Assembly (NCBI GenBank): GCA_903842085.1
Contig: CAIMLA010000019.1
Location: 1-43,770, forward strand
From: an uncultured bacterium
GTDB lineage: Bacteria > Patescibacteriota > CPR2 > UBA1875 > CAIMLA01
DNA: 43,770 nt
Reading direction: 5' to 3'
This document shows, piece by piece, positions 33,722-42,017 of this stretch; the first letter of the stretch is position 1, and every line of letters starts with the position of its first letter. The translations under genes and the position numbers were made by a program. The notes beneath the pieces are model-generated. The model searched no databases, had not been told where the DNA came from, and saw only the letters and a program-made list of their open reading frames with translations.

Positions 33722-36596
33722 TTAGCCGACTAATTTGGCTCTGGCCTTTGATCTAATTTCTGGCTTCTTAAGGTTCTTTGAGGACGTCTTTTTAGTCACT
33801 TTCTTGTCTACTCCGCCCAAAGTCTTTCCATTTGTTTCAGCCTTCGTTTTCTCAAGCTCGTTTGCATCTGTCCCATATCTTTTTCTCGATTGATCTATCA
33901 CCGCCCTGACGGTTTTCTCATTTCCCTCTGCCTCAAAGTAATCAGCTTGAGCAAGAAAGGTGTCCTCGGCCTGTCCCACCGAAACTTTCATGTAGAAGTT
34001 GTATAACGGCAGATTGCTGATCTCATGCTTGACTACTTCAGGTGAGAAGATCGGGAGAATAAACTGTTCATCCTCGGGGTTAGCGGTTTTAAAGCAGATC
34101 ACCGTTCCGACGTTGGCGAGGATTACTTTGACAATATCGCGATCATCGATCTGAGAGATTGATTGGTGAGCGATGATTGTCGAAAGCCGGTATTTGCGAG
34201 CTTCAGAGACGAGCTCAGCGAATGTCGCTGTCGCAAAGTTTTGAAACTCATCCACATATAAGTAAAAATCTTTACGATCGTTTTCTTTGAAGTGAGCTCG
34301 GCGAAGCGCCGCTAACTGGATTTTGGCAAGTATCAGCGACCCAAAGAAGCTCGATTCATCTTCTCCTATCTTTCCTTTAGAGAGATCACAGAGTAATATC
34401 TTTCCGTTATTAATCACATCCTCAAAATCAATCTTAGATTTGGTTTGCGAAAGAATGTTGTAGTTAATCGGAGATGATAGTATCCCGCCAATCTTATTCG
34501 TGATTGGAGAGATTACTGTATTACGCTGCAAGGTCCCTAGTTTCTGAAATTCATAGACCCAGTAATCCTTGAGGACGTTATTCGTGAGGTCTTGGACAAC
34601 TTGCTTCCTATAGGCGGTCTTGGTTAAGAGATCAAGGATGGTTTGAAGGGTTGGGTTTTCTGTTTCTAGAGCTGTGAGAATAGTATTACGAAGAACATAC
34701 TCCATCCTGGGACCAAAGAACTTGGCATCATAGAACTTTTGGATAATAGAAATCAATGAACTTGCAATTAATGACTTCTGTTTCTGGAGTTGGCTCGGGC
34801 TTAAGGTTTCATCACGCGGTAACTCTAACAGGTTTAGCGCAATCGGAAAGCCATCATCATCTGGAGCAAACCAAACCACGTCTTTGATTCTTTCTTTGGG
34901 AATTACCCTAAGAAGTTTTTCAGTTAAGTCTCCATGGGGGTCTACGACCGCTACGCCCTTGCCACTTACAATATCGTTATAGATCATTTCAGAGAGCAGG
35001 TTTGTTTTACCTGAACCTGTCGCTCCTAAGATATAAGATATATGTATGACGTCTTCGTTCCTCCAGGGTCTGGCCAATTGGGGTTTCTGTTCCTCCATAG
35101 CTGTTTACGGCAAAGATATTATCCAGTTTAGTCTTTGACTTCTTGAATGATAAGGGAGCTGGCAGCTCCTGGCTCTTGGTTTTAACTAGATCTTCGGTCT
35201 TAGTGGTAGCCGTATGTGGGAAATGATAGATATCGGAGAGTTCTGAGGCGGAAAGAATCGGGTTTGAGGTTATTGAGAGCTCCCTGCTTAAGAAGTGCTT
35301 GAGGCTCAGCCTTGAGCCGATTACAGGCAAGCTTTGTTTCTTTACCAGTGATTGGTTGGAACTGGCCAGAGAATCAACGGAAGCCAGGAACCCAGAGGTT
35401 CTAAGGTCATATTCGAGGTTAGTATCGGTTTTGACTAGCAGTCTAATCGAGGTTTCAAATAATGGTTCTGAGATTTTAGTCTTAACTTTGTTCTGAAGAT
35501 CTTGCTCATAAGGGTTTAGGACCGCTGCTCCTTGCTTTGGCATGTTCGCCGTGTAATTAGCTGGTAAGGGCGCGTCGTTGAAGATACCTGAAGCCATTTC
35601 GAGAGGGATTTTGATTATGAAGCTAAATACTTTAAGCAGGGTTTTTAGAATACCCAGTGGTATCTCAAAACTTCTTTCAAGCGGACTGGCGAAGAGCTCG
35701 TCATTAAGAGGTTCGCTCCTATAAATATGAGCGCCTAATCTGTTCATATGCCTCATGAGTGATTTGTGAGTTGAACTCTTAACTGGAGTAATCACCGCCT
35801 GGAAGACAACAAACTCATCTGGCCTTAGCTTGGTCATCTGCCCCGTTAAAAAAGAGATCGGGTCGTGTTCCTTCAAGTTTTTGTGTTCTGCAAGCGGGAG
35901 GGCAAAATCACTGAGGAGTTTTAGCTCGATGATGCCAGTTTTTTGGCCCTCTGGTCGCTCGTCTTTGGTATTTTCAAATTCAGTTGCCAAATAATCATCT
36001 ATCTTTTTGATCTTGAGTCCAGGTAGATATGACAACAGGGATCTTTCAATAATCAGGGACTCTGAACTTGAAGCCCCGAGGATATACCGAATCCCTTCCT
36101 CCTTTGAAGCGGCAATCTCCAGAGTATATCGTTTCTTGTATCTTAGAACCTTATGAACCAGTTTATGCTGTCTGGCAAGAGAATTTAGCAAAGTGAATAA
36201 CTGCTCGGTAGCATAAGCGCTTTTCTCGGTATTCGAGGGGAAGGTTAGCTCCAAATAAGTTAGTGGCTCCTTTTTAGATAGCCTCTGGTGTAGATACTTG
36301 CGAAGGAAATAGAGCAAAGATAGAGCCACTATGATCAGCCCCAACGGGAGGAGATATGCACTGGCTGGCGGGAGCGTGTAAAGCCAATTGAAAAATGAAA
36401 GTTTCCAGCTAAGCGGCCCGGGACAAAGAACGGTGAAGAGAAAGAAGTTTTGGAACCAAGTTAAGGGCAAATGGTTCTGAAGCGCAAACAAGAGATCAAC
36501 GGCAAACTTGCCATCGTGAGGACCCGGTGTATAGGTTGCTAGAACACTACCAGTAGTTGAGTTTAAGACAAGATTTTGGAAAGAAGGTATAGCCAA
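33722..36596 (-). pseudogene. VirD4/TraG-like coupling ATPase, split by a 7-bp duplication
   Basis: Two overlapping frames make one protein. The upstream frame (36596-35007, TTG start with GGGAG upstream) has a membrane segment near residues 78-100, a long cytoplasmic region and ends GQTLEERRRHTYIL before running into a foreign tail. The downstream frame (35098-33722) carries ILGATGSGKTNLL (Walker A), VVDPHGDL, YLYVDEFQNF (Walker B) and IIAHQSISQ, typical of VirD4/TraG. At the join the 7-mer AAGATAT occurs twice in tandem (35028-35041). Removing one copy restores a single 955-residue frame reading HTYILGATGSG. The downstream frame has an ATG but no ribosome binding site. It may be inactive or switched by slippage. 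Confidence 0.8.
35028..35041. repeat. Frame-breaking 7-bp tandem duplication
   Basis: AAGATAT occurs twice head to tail, immediately before the Walker A codons of the coupling ATPase. Seven bases shift the frame by one; a single copy keeps it open. Confidence 0.9.
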
Positions 36597-36677
36597 GACA
36601 TTCTCCCTACCCTCCTTAATTTAAGGGAAGGATAGCAAACTTGCCTTGAGATTGCAATAAGATTTATATATGACGAA

Positions 36678-36730
36678 GGCGGGATAACCCATCCACCTTC
36701 GCATTATGCTTTGGTTGTGGATCTCCCGCC
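36678..36730. repeat. GC-rich hairpin after the 198-aa gene
   Basis: GGCGGGA (36678-36684) pairs with TCCCGCC (36724-36730), and ATCCAC (36691-36696) with GTGGAT (36717-36722), with a 20-base loop. No T-run follows on either strand, so it is not a standard terminator. It lies ten bases after the stop side of the GC-rich gene. Confidence 0.65.
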
Positions 36731-36739
36731 CAGGTGTGT

Positions 36740-37336
36740 TCAGGAAGGGTCTGGAGCTGTGAGGATCTCTTCATCAGTCATGTTCTCGATACGAGCGTAG
36801 GCCTGCTGAGCCTCTCGCCATGCCTGCATCGGGGTCCTGGACCACTCGATGGTAGCGTCCTTGGGATCTCCCGAGTGATCCATGATCGTCTTCGTGAGAT
36901 CTTGCCATGCAAGCGCGATGACATTGGAGGCGTTCTCGAGAAGGATGCGCCGCCTGTAGTGTGCCGCGTACTTCTCTCCGCGTTCCTGCCCGATCTTGGC
37001 GTATGCAGGCTCGCCAATCGCGCGACGGACGGAGCCGACATAGACGAATCCTGGGTAGAGCGGACCGTCGCCCATGACGTCTTCGTCTTCCCATGATCCC
37101 TCATCAGGAGCGCAGTAGCCGAAACCACCACTATCCTGATACTCGAGCAGTACGCCGTTGTCTTCCCCTAAGGGATAGTCGCGTTCGAACCTCTTGCCGC
37201 TGTTCTCCTCACTTCGAGCGCTCATAGCTCCGATGTTCTTGAGAAGCGTTTCGAGCTTGACGTATCCAGCCAGCTCGGCTGCAACGTCAGTCGAAGTCGC
37301 TGGGTCACCAGTGAGCCATTTGAACTTAGGCGTCAT
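36740..37336 (-). CDS. GC-rich hypothetical protein, 198 aa
   Basis: I do not recognise the family. The protein is soluble and acidic, with a Gly/Asp-rich middle (GDGPLYPGFVYVG) and a helical, Arg-rich C-terminal half ending in TDEEILTAPDPS. I chose ATG 37334-37336, which has AAAGGA six bases upstream. Codons prefer G and C at third positions, unlike all neighbours, which points to recent acquisition from a GC-richer host. It is divergent from the recombinase operon. Confidence 0.65.
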   Translation of the reverse strand: MTPKFKWLTGDPATSTDVAAELAGYVKLETLLKNIGAMSARSEENSGKRFERDYPLGEDNGVLLEYQDSGGFGYCAPDEGSWEDEDVMGDGPLYPGFVYVGSVRRAIGEPAYAKIGQERGEKYAAHYRRRILLENASNVIALAWQDLTKTIMDHSGDPKDATIEWSRTPMQAWREAQQAYARIENMTDEEILTAPDPS

Positions 37337-37468
37337 GTCCAGTCCTTTCTGTCTGAGGTACGCTTCTGAAGGCGCACCTATGTGTCCTCTCGGAAGTGCT
37401 AATAATATAGCAGAAACCGTCAGTAAAGTCATCGACTTTTACTGTACAAAAGGTGTTCGAAATAAGTC

Positions 37469-37524
37469 TTGACACTGTCTATATGTGGACATATAATATT
37501 AGTACAAACAGTCTATATATAGAC
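37469..37524 (+). promoter_or_regulatory. Recombinase operon promoter with two operators
   Basis: TTGACA 37469-37474, 17 bp, TATAAT 37492-37497: a consensus promoter. Operator 1, the imperfect palindrome TGTCTATATGTGGACA, fills the spacer (37476-37491). Operator 2, the perfect palindrome GTCTATATATAGAC, lies at 37511-37524, just before the ribosome binding site. The two share GTCTATATxTxGAC. Tight repression by one dimeric regulator is likely; which regulator is unknown. Confidence 0.8.
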
Positions 37525-37536
37525 ATAGGAGGAACA

Positions 37537-37815
37537 ATGCAGGAGACATTACAACTAATTCAAAAACAGAGCCTTTCGACCACGAAAAGTGCAAAATCAA
37601 TCGAGGCTGCACTAGAGAGAATCTTCCCTACTCAGAGGGAGGAAACCAGAGTACAAAAAGTTCGGCGAATTATGGGGGATGAAATTAGCACCCTAACCGA
37701 AGAAGAAATCATTAGCTACATTACAGAGTTTCAGTTCCTTGTAGACATATGGCTAGATGAGTATGAGGTAAAGGCGTTTAGTAAAACATTAAATCAATTA
37801 AAAAAGGAGGGCTAA
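37537..37815 (+). CDS. Hypothetical small protein before the recombinase, 92 aa
   Basis: I do not recognise the family. It is helical and charged, beginning MQETLQLIQKQSLSTTKSAK and ending KTLNQLKKEG. ATG 37537 has a perfect AGGAGG (37527-37532) four bases upstream. Its stop abuts the recombinase ATG, so the two are co-translated. The position suggests a recombination directionality factor or other partner of the recombinase; there is no motif to prove it. Confidence 0.75.
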   Translation: MQETLQLIQKQSLSTTKSAKSIEAALERIFPTQREETRVQKVRRIMGDEISTLTEEEIISYITEFQFLVDIWLDEYEVKAFSKTLNQLKKEG

Positions 37816-39387
37816 ATGAAAGCACCAGAAAAGATGACTGGTCAGGCGGTAATCTATCTGAGGGTATCAACAGAGGAGCAAGTTGATAATTACTCGTTAG
37901 ATACCCAGGATGACATTTGTAAGAAAGAAGCAGAAAGAAGGGGCTTACCGATTCTTAAGACCTTCCGAGAAGAAGGCAAATCAGCAAAAAACATTAAAGG
38001 TAGGCCAGGGTTAATAGAGCTGCTAGAATTTTGTCGTAAAAGCAAAAGAGACGTCTCGGCTGTCATTGTTTATCGCCTAGATAGAATCTCAAGACAAACG
38101 GCTGATTATCTCGCTATCAGAAAGAAGCTAGCAGAATGCGAAATAGAGCTGATATCTGCAACTGAACCAACCGGAAGCAGCCCAACAGAAACGTTCATCG
38201 AAACGATGCTCGCTGGATTTGCTCAAATGGATAATGATGTAAGGAGCGAAAGAAGTAGAAACGGCATGAAAGCAAGACTTCTTGCCGGGCTCAGTAATGG
38301 TTATGTTCCGCTTGGTTACTTAAGTCGAGATGGATATGCCATGAAGGATTCAGCCACTTTCGACAAAATCAAGGCAGCCTGGGAATTGATGGCAACGGGC
38401 ACGAAATCGTTAAAAGATATCGCAGATATATTAAACGAGCAAGGTGTTCGTGGGGGTCGGAAGAAAGGTTCTGCGCCCCTTTTGCGCCCCCAAACAATGA
38501 GTCGCGTGTTCCATAATAAGTTCTACACTGGGAAAGTGACATCAACGAAATATGGCCTAGAAATTAACGGACAGCACCCACCGATGGTTACGGATGAAAT
38601 ATTCTATAAAGTTCAGGCAATTCTTGATGGAAGAAATCCTAGTGACAATAACTCTGTCTCAAAAAGGTCACATGATAACCCAGATTTTCCAATGCGCCGG
38701 CTCGTTAAATGTTCCAAGTGTGGTGGGACTTTCACCGGAGCTTGGAGCCAGGGCAAGAAACAGCGCTATGCTTACTATTTTTGTCGAAATCGCTGTGGAT
38801 GCCAATCAGTCTCTAGAAATGAGCTAGAAGGGGCTACTGAGGGCCTTCTAGAGTCCGTTTCGCTAAAGCCTGAGACTATTGAAGTTTTCAACTCTTTCCT
38901 TCGTACCTCATACCACAACAGAATCTCATTTTGGCAAAAAAGAAAAGAACAGGCCGATGTTGAGCTAAGGGAACTTTATAAATTCCGTCAGACCTTAATT
39001 GAGAAGAATATCTCTGGCCTTTACTCTGATGATGTATTCAAGGAGCAAAATAAGCTTGTTGAAGAAAAGATTAAAGATGTAATATTCGTGAAAAGCGACG
39101 AGGTTATGACTAAATATAATCTTGAGGCGATCACGACATTTATTAAAGAAAAGTTCGAAAACCTGGCAGAGACATATAAAAACTCCAACTTAATTCAAGT
39201 TAGAGTTCTTATGTGTTCGATATTTCCCGAAAGACTTGAATGGGGCTATTCTGGCTATTCGAACACCCAGATTTCGCCTTTCTACCGCGGTATTATGTCC
39301 ATTCAAGATGGTGGTATCCCTTTTGGTAGTCCCAAGGGGACTCGAACCCCTGTTACCAGGATGAGAACCTGGCGTCCTAACCCCTAG
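37816..39387 (+). CDS. Large serine recombinase (integrase)
   Basis: 523 residues as read in the integrated form. The resolvase domain has YLRVSTEEQ with catalytic S18, YRLDRISR, and ETMLAGFAQMDNDVRSERSRNG. The Recombinase domain follows (about 160-270, LGYLSRDGY, FHNKFYTGKV). A zinc ribbon (KCSKCGG, then FCRNRCGC) and a coiled coil (about 370-430) complete the family layout. The frame crosses the attachment core at 39321-39335 and its last 17 codons are antisense to tRNA-Glu, with the stop TAG inside the tRNA gene. In the circular form the frame would continue from 16386 and end at 16452. Confidence 0.93.
   Translation: MKAPEKMTGQAVIYLRVSTEEQVDNYSLDTQDDICKKEAERRGLPILKTFREEGKSAKNIKGRPGLIELLEFCRKSKRDVSAVIVYRLDRISRQTADYLAIRKKLAECEIELISATEPTGSSPTETFIETMLAGFAQMDNDVRSERSRNGMKARLLAGLSNGYVPLGYLSRDGYAMKDSATFDKIKAAWELMATGTKSLKDIADILNEQGVRGGRKKGSAPLLRPQTMSRVFHNKFYTGKVTSTKYGLEINGQHPPMVTDEIFYKVQAILDGRNPSDNNSVSKRSHDNPDFPMRRLVKCSKCGGTFTGAWSQGKKQRYAYYFCRNRCGCQSVSRNELEGATEGLLESVSLKPETIEVFNSFLRTSYHNRISFWQKRKEQADVELRELYKFRQTLIEKNISGLYSDDVFKEQNKLVEEKIKDVIFVKSDEVMTKYNLEAITTFIKEKFENLAETYKNSNLIQVRVLMCSIFPERLEWGYSGYSNTQISPFYRGIMSIQDGGIPFGSPKGTRTPVTRMRTWRPNP
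39321..39335. other. Right attachment site (core copy in tRNA-Glu)
   Basis: TTTTGGTAGTCCCAA, the same as 16371-16385. Twelve of its bases are the 3' end of tRNA-Glu including CCA. It lies inside the recombinase reading frame. Confidence 0.78.
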
Positions 39388-39398
39388 ACGATGGGACC
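39324..39398 (-). tRNA. tRNA-Glu (anticodon CTC)
   Basis: A 75-nt cloverleaf with encoded CCA. The acceptor stem is GGTCCCA with TGGGACT (G1-U72 wobble), the anticodon arm CCAGG-TTCTCAT-CCTGG gives anticodon CTC, and the T arm is GGGGTTCGAGTCCCC. The D arm GTCTAGGGGTTAGGAC is typical of tRNA-Glu. The element has inserted at its 3' end, leaving the mature tRNA intact but removing its terminator; transcription may now run antisense into the recombinase gene. Confidence 0.95.
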
Positions 39399-39451
39399 AA
39401 AGGGTTTATAGAACGCGTTAAATTATATCAACAAAAACCGAAACGGGCAAT

Positions 39452-39476
39452 AAAAAAACAGCCTCGATTGAGACTG
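39452..39476 (-). terminator. Intrinsic terminator after the 71-aa gene
   Basis: CAGTCTC (minus, plus 39470-39476) pairs with GAGGCTG (plus 39459-39465, one G-U) around a 4-base loop, followed by seven T on the minus strand. Confidence 0.8.
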
Positions 39477-39494
39477 CTTTTTAATAAAATCTGA

Positions 39495-39710
39495 TTAAAC
39501 GGCCGGAGTTTCTTCTGGTGCCTCTGGGCTTACCGCTGGTTGCTCTGGAGCTGCATCCCAGTCAGGGACTGATGGAGCCTCAGTTGGTTCTACCGGTGCA
39601 GCAGCAGGGGCTTCATCCCATGCAGGTACTTCTGGGGCTTTCTCTTCGCCGACTTCTGGTTGGTCCATAGCTGGATCAATAGGATTTGTTGTTACATCAT
39701 CATCAAACAT
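39495..39710 (-). CDS. Acidic Pro/Ala/Glu-rich small protein, 71 aa
   Basis: A low-complexity, strongly acidic protein with short repeats of the type VPAWDEAPAA and VPDWDAAPEQ. No membrane segment or known domain is seen. AGGAGG before the ATG and a terminator after the stop support expression. Its function is not known; it looks intrinsically disordered. Confidence 0.75.
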   Translation of the reverse strand: MFDDDVTTNPIDPAMDQPEVGEEKAPEVPAWDEAPAAAPVEPTEAPSVPDWDAAPEQPAVSPEAPEETPAV

Positions 39711-39775
39711 GTTGCCTCCTTTATTTTTTAAACTCTAACTATTTAAGGTTAACACATTTTTGAAAAACAAATCAA

Positions 39776-39806
39776 TAAAAATAATCCCCCGTTTAAACGA
39801 GGGATT
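39776..39806 (-). terminator. Intrinsic terminator after the DUF5679 gene
   Basis: An inverted repeat at 39783-39806 centred on GTTTAAAC (AATCCCTCG with CGGGGGATT on the minus strand, one G-U) is followed by ATTTTTAT. Confidence 0.8.
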
Positions 39807-39826
39807 ATTTATAAATTCTCTAAGAA

Positions 39827-39970
39827 TTATTTACCTAGAATTTTGTACATGCCTGTTCCGCAAGTTGGACAAACGCCTTTCATAGCTTTTCTACCATTTT
39901 TCATGGTAACTTCTTGAGCGTCTTTCATCTCACGTTTAGCCTTACATTTTACGCAATATGCTTCTGCCAT
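39827..39970 (-). CDS. DUF5679 zinc-ribbon mini-protein, 47 aa
   Basis: The frame reads MAEAYCVKCKAKREM, then a basic middle, CPTCGTGMYKILGK. Two CxxC knuckles (CVKC and CPTC) form a small zinc ribbon of the DUF5679 type, seen often in CPR genomes. GGAGGTGG lies before the ATG. Its function is unknown. A strong terminator follows. Confidence 0.85.
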   Translation of the reverse strand: MAEAYCVKCKAKREMKDAQEVTMKNGRKAMKGVCPTCGTGMYKILGK

Positions 39971-40050
39971 TTATTCCACCTCCCCTCTTAAAAAGATTAG
40001 TGTGCGGAAAACATTAGCCCACTACAATAAGAATGCACCTTGGGTAAATC

Positions 40051-40089
40051 TTTGTCAAGCACAAAATGTAATGATTCGTGCTTGACAAA
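40051..40089. repeat. Perfect 12-bp inverted repeat containing two TTGACA boxes
   Basis: TTTGTCAAGCAC (40051-40062) and GTGCTTGACAAA (40078-40089) with a 15-base loop. Each arm contains a -35-like TTGACA facing outward. It lies between trxB (which ends at 40121) and the DUF5679 gene. The leftward TTGACA may serve the DUF5679 gene. No T-run follows on the minus strand, so it is not a normal terminator. Confidence 0.7.
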
Positions 40090-40120
40090 ATATAATAAGC
40101 TTTAGCAAAAGCATATAACC

Positions 40121-41017
40121 TTAGCTTTTTAGTTCGATATAGGCGTTATAAACCGCGACCGCGCCCTCACTAGCCGCGATTATAATTTGCTTAAATTTAC
40201 TTGAGTTGGTGGTTATATCCCCTGCCGCAAAAACACCCTCGATATTGGTTTTTTGATTGTTATCCACAATTATATATTTCTTGTCATCGGTTTTGACTTT
40301 TAATTTTTCGATCAAAAAGGTTGTCGGGGTAGAGCCAACTTCGATAAAGACCCCATCTGTTTTTAGTTCCTTGCCACTGTCTAATATGACTTTTTCAACC
40401 TTGTTTACGCCACTAATCTCGGAAATGCTAGAGTCCGGCACGAGTTCGACATTAGTTGATTTTTTGACCTTATCAATCCAAATAGGCTCAGCTTTTAGGC
40501 TGCTACTTCGATAGACCAAATAGACTTTTTTTGCTAGGTCGGCTAGAAAAGTGGCACCAGTACAGGCGGCATCGCCGCTTCCAGCGATAACGACGGTTTT
40601 GTCACGAAAGAAAAAGCCATCGCAAGTAGCACAATATGAAACTCCTTTACCCAAGAAATCACTCTCCCCTTTCACTCCTAGTTTATTTCTCTCGGTCCCA
40701 AGAGCGAGGATAATTTTTTTAGCTTCGATCATTTCTGCTGAAGTTGTAATCTTAAAGTTATCGCCTTTTTTCTCGATCACCTTTACGTCTTTATTAACGA
40801 TCGGCACTTCTAAACTTTTGACATGATCGACAAAGCGCGTCGCCAGATCTTGTCCGGGGATACTTTTATCGCCTAGCCAGTTTTCAACTAGGTGGGCATC
40901 ATTCACAAATCCCCCTAAGACAGGAGCGATTAAAACACAACTCATTTTATATCGAGCGGCATAGACAGCGGCGGATAAACCGGCGGGGCCACCACCGATA
41001 ATAGCTAAATCATACAT
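40121..41017 (-). CDS. trxB: Thioredoxin reductase
   Basis: A FAD/NAD(P)H disulfide reductase of 298 residues. The FAD motif is GGGPAGLSAA (8-17), the redox-active pair is CATC (C129, C132), a second nucleotide motif is GSGDAAC near residue 151, and GVFAAGDI near 264 contacts FAD. It probably keeps thioredoxin reduced in the cytoplasm. It follows the CAP-protein gene by 28 bp with GAAAGG before the ATG. Confidence 0.93.
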   Translation of the reverse strand: MYDLAIIGGGPAGLSAAVYAARYKMSCVLIAPVLGGFVNDAHLVENWLGDKSIPGQDLATRFVDHVKSLEVPIVNKDVKVIEKKGDNFKITTSAEMIEAKKIILALGTERNKLGVKGESDFLGKGVSYCATCDGFFFRDKTVVIAGSGDAACTGATFLADLAKKVYLVYRSSSLKAEPIWIDKVKKSTNVELVPDSSISEISGVNKVEKVILDSGKELKTDGVFIEVGSTPTTFLIEKLKVKTDDKKYIIVDNNQKTNIEGVFAAGDITTNSSKFKQIIIAASEGAVAVYNAYIELKS

Positions 41018-41045
41018 CGATTACCTTTCTTATTTATCATTTATA

Positions 41046-41912
41046 TTAAGCAATTGAGACATAGTTGATGCTGAGTAACAACAAAACGAAGATGTTTATT
41101 AGTAACGCAACCCGAAACTCAAACATACTTTTCTTTGATCTATGGAGGCCAAGCCTTCGAACAGAGATCCCATCAAATATTATTAAAGCAAAGAGGATCG
41201 CCCAGAAGACTAGATATGGCATGCGTTGGAAGATGGTCAAATTGCTGGTACTAATAGAAGGAGAAGTTTTAGCCTGCCCGATGGTCTGGTTGCTAGGAGT
41301 CGTATTATTAGCTTCAGTTCCAGCGACGGCCTTGGCCTGAACGCCGAACATCTGAACGATCAAGACTGTTGATTTGTCGTTGATCTTACCATAGCCGACC
41401 GCGACCCCGATATCTTGATACTCGCTATTTAAAATATTTTTCTTGTGGGAGGGGCTGTTCATCCAAGCGTTCATGGCGGTTTTGGCATCGACAAAGCCTC
41501 GAGCGAGATTTTCTCCAGCATATGAATATTGGTAATCAGTCGCATTGATGAAATCCCAGGCTTGTTTGCCCTCTGGGCTGATATGTTCCCAATAATTTTC
41601 TTGAAACATATCATTTAATTTTGCCTCTGCGGCTTGATCAAGAAAAGCATTTTCTGATAAGTCTCCTAGGCCATTTTTCTGCCGTTCAGTGTTAGTAAGC
41701 TCTATTACAGCTTGTTGAACCGTTGTCGTATCACCTGCTGCTAGGCTAGGACCAGAAACATAGGCAATGCCAAAGATGACTTGGACGGACAGCAAAATGA
41801 ATGAATATAAAGTCAGCAGCCGATGTCGAAACGCTTGCGGACGATAATCATTATGTTTATGAGGTATAAACCAATGCTTAAAATCTAATTTGTTTTTTTT
41901 CGCTTTCGCCAT
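41046..41912 (-). CDS. CAP/SCP-domain membrane protein
   Basis: 288 residues. A basic N-terminus precedes a membrane helix at about 24-46. The CAP domain follows (about 60-185): LTNTERQKNGLGDL, AEAKLNDMF, WEHISPEGKQ, AGENLARGF, AWMNSPSHKKNILN and YQDIGVAVGYG, with the conserved His and Glu residues. Two further membrane helices close the protein. The CAP domain lies outside the cell. Many CPR genomes encode such proteins; the activity is not established. I chose ATG 41910-41912; a TTG six bases earlier is possible. Confidence 0.85.
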   Translation of the reverse strand: MAKAKKNKLDFKHWFIPHKHNDYRPQAFRHRLLTLYSFILLSVQVIFGIAYVSGPSLAAGDTTTVQQAVIELTNTERQKNGLGDLSENAFLDQAAEAKLNDMFQENYWEHISPEGKQAWDFINATDYQYSYAGENLARGFVDAKTAMNAWMNSPSHKKNILNSEYQDIGVAVGYGKINDKSTVLIVQMFGVQAKAVAGTEANNTTPSNQTIGQAKTSPSISTSNLTIFQRMPYLVFWAILFALIIFDGISVRRLGLHRSKKSMFEFRVALLINIFVLLLLSINYVSIA

Positions 41913-41965
41913 AACCAATCAGTCCTTATTATTCTTAATCTAATTCTAACAAATTTTACCCATAA

Positions 41966-42008
41966 AAAAAACAAAAACCTATTTTTAAGGTAGATTTTTG
42001 TTTTTTTA
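41966..42008. terminator. Bidirectional A/T-rich terminator
   Basis: A hairpin centred on ACCT (41977-41980) with AGGT (41988-41991), extended by complementary A and T tracts, with T-runs on both strands. It separates the 125-aa membrane-protein gene from the CAP gene. Confidence 0.7.
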
Positions 42009-42017
42009 TTGTGGCTG

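Larger units (their letters stand above)
16371..39335. mobile_element. Integrative element at tRNA-Glu with defence cargo (about 23 kb)
   Basis: Bounded by the direct repeat TTTTGGTAGTCCCAA at 16371-16385 and 39321-39335. The right copy is the 3' end of tRNA-Glu. A large serine recombinase lies at the right end. A VirD4/TraG-like ATPase and a replication-relaxation protein suggest conjugative mobilisation. I see no relaxase of a classical family and no complete type IV secretion set, so it is more likely mobilisable than self-transmissible. Most of the rest is regulation and probable antiviral cargo. The left 16.4 kb and right 4.4 kb are ordinary chromosome. Confidence 0.8.

Noticed and set aside
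36774-37131. Other long frames inside the GC-rich gene
   Set aside because: GC-rich DNA lacks stops in several frames; only the 198-aa frame has a ribosome binding site.
39337-39387. The GTRTPVTRMR-type tail as a genuine conserved protein motif
   Set aside because: This peptide is a well-known product of reading a tRNA gene on the wrong strand. Here it is kept only as the accidental tail of the recombinase after integration.
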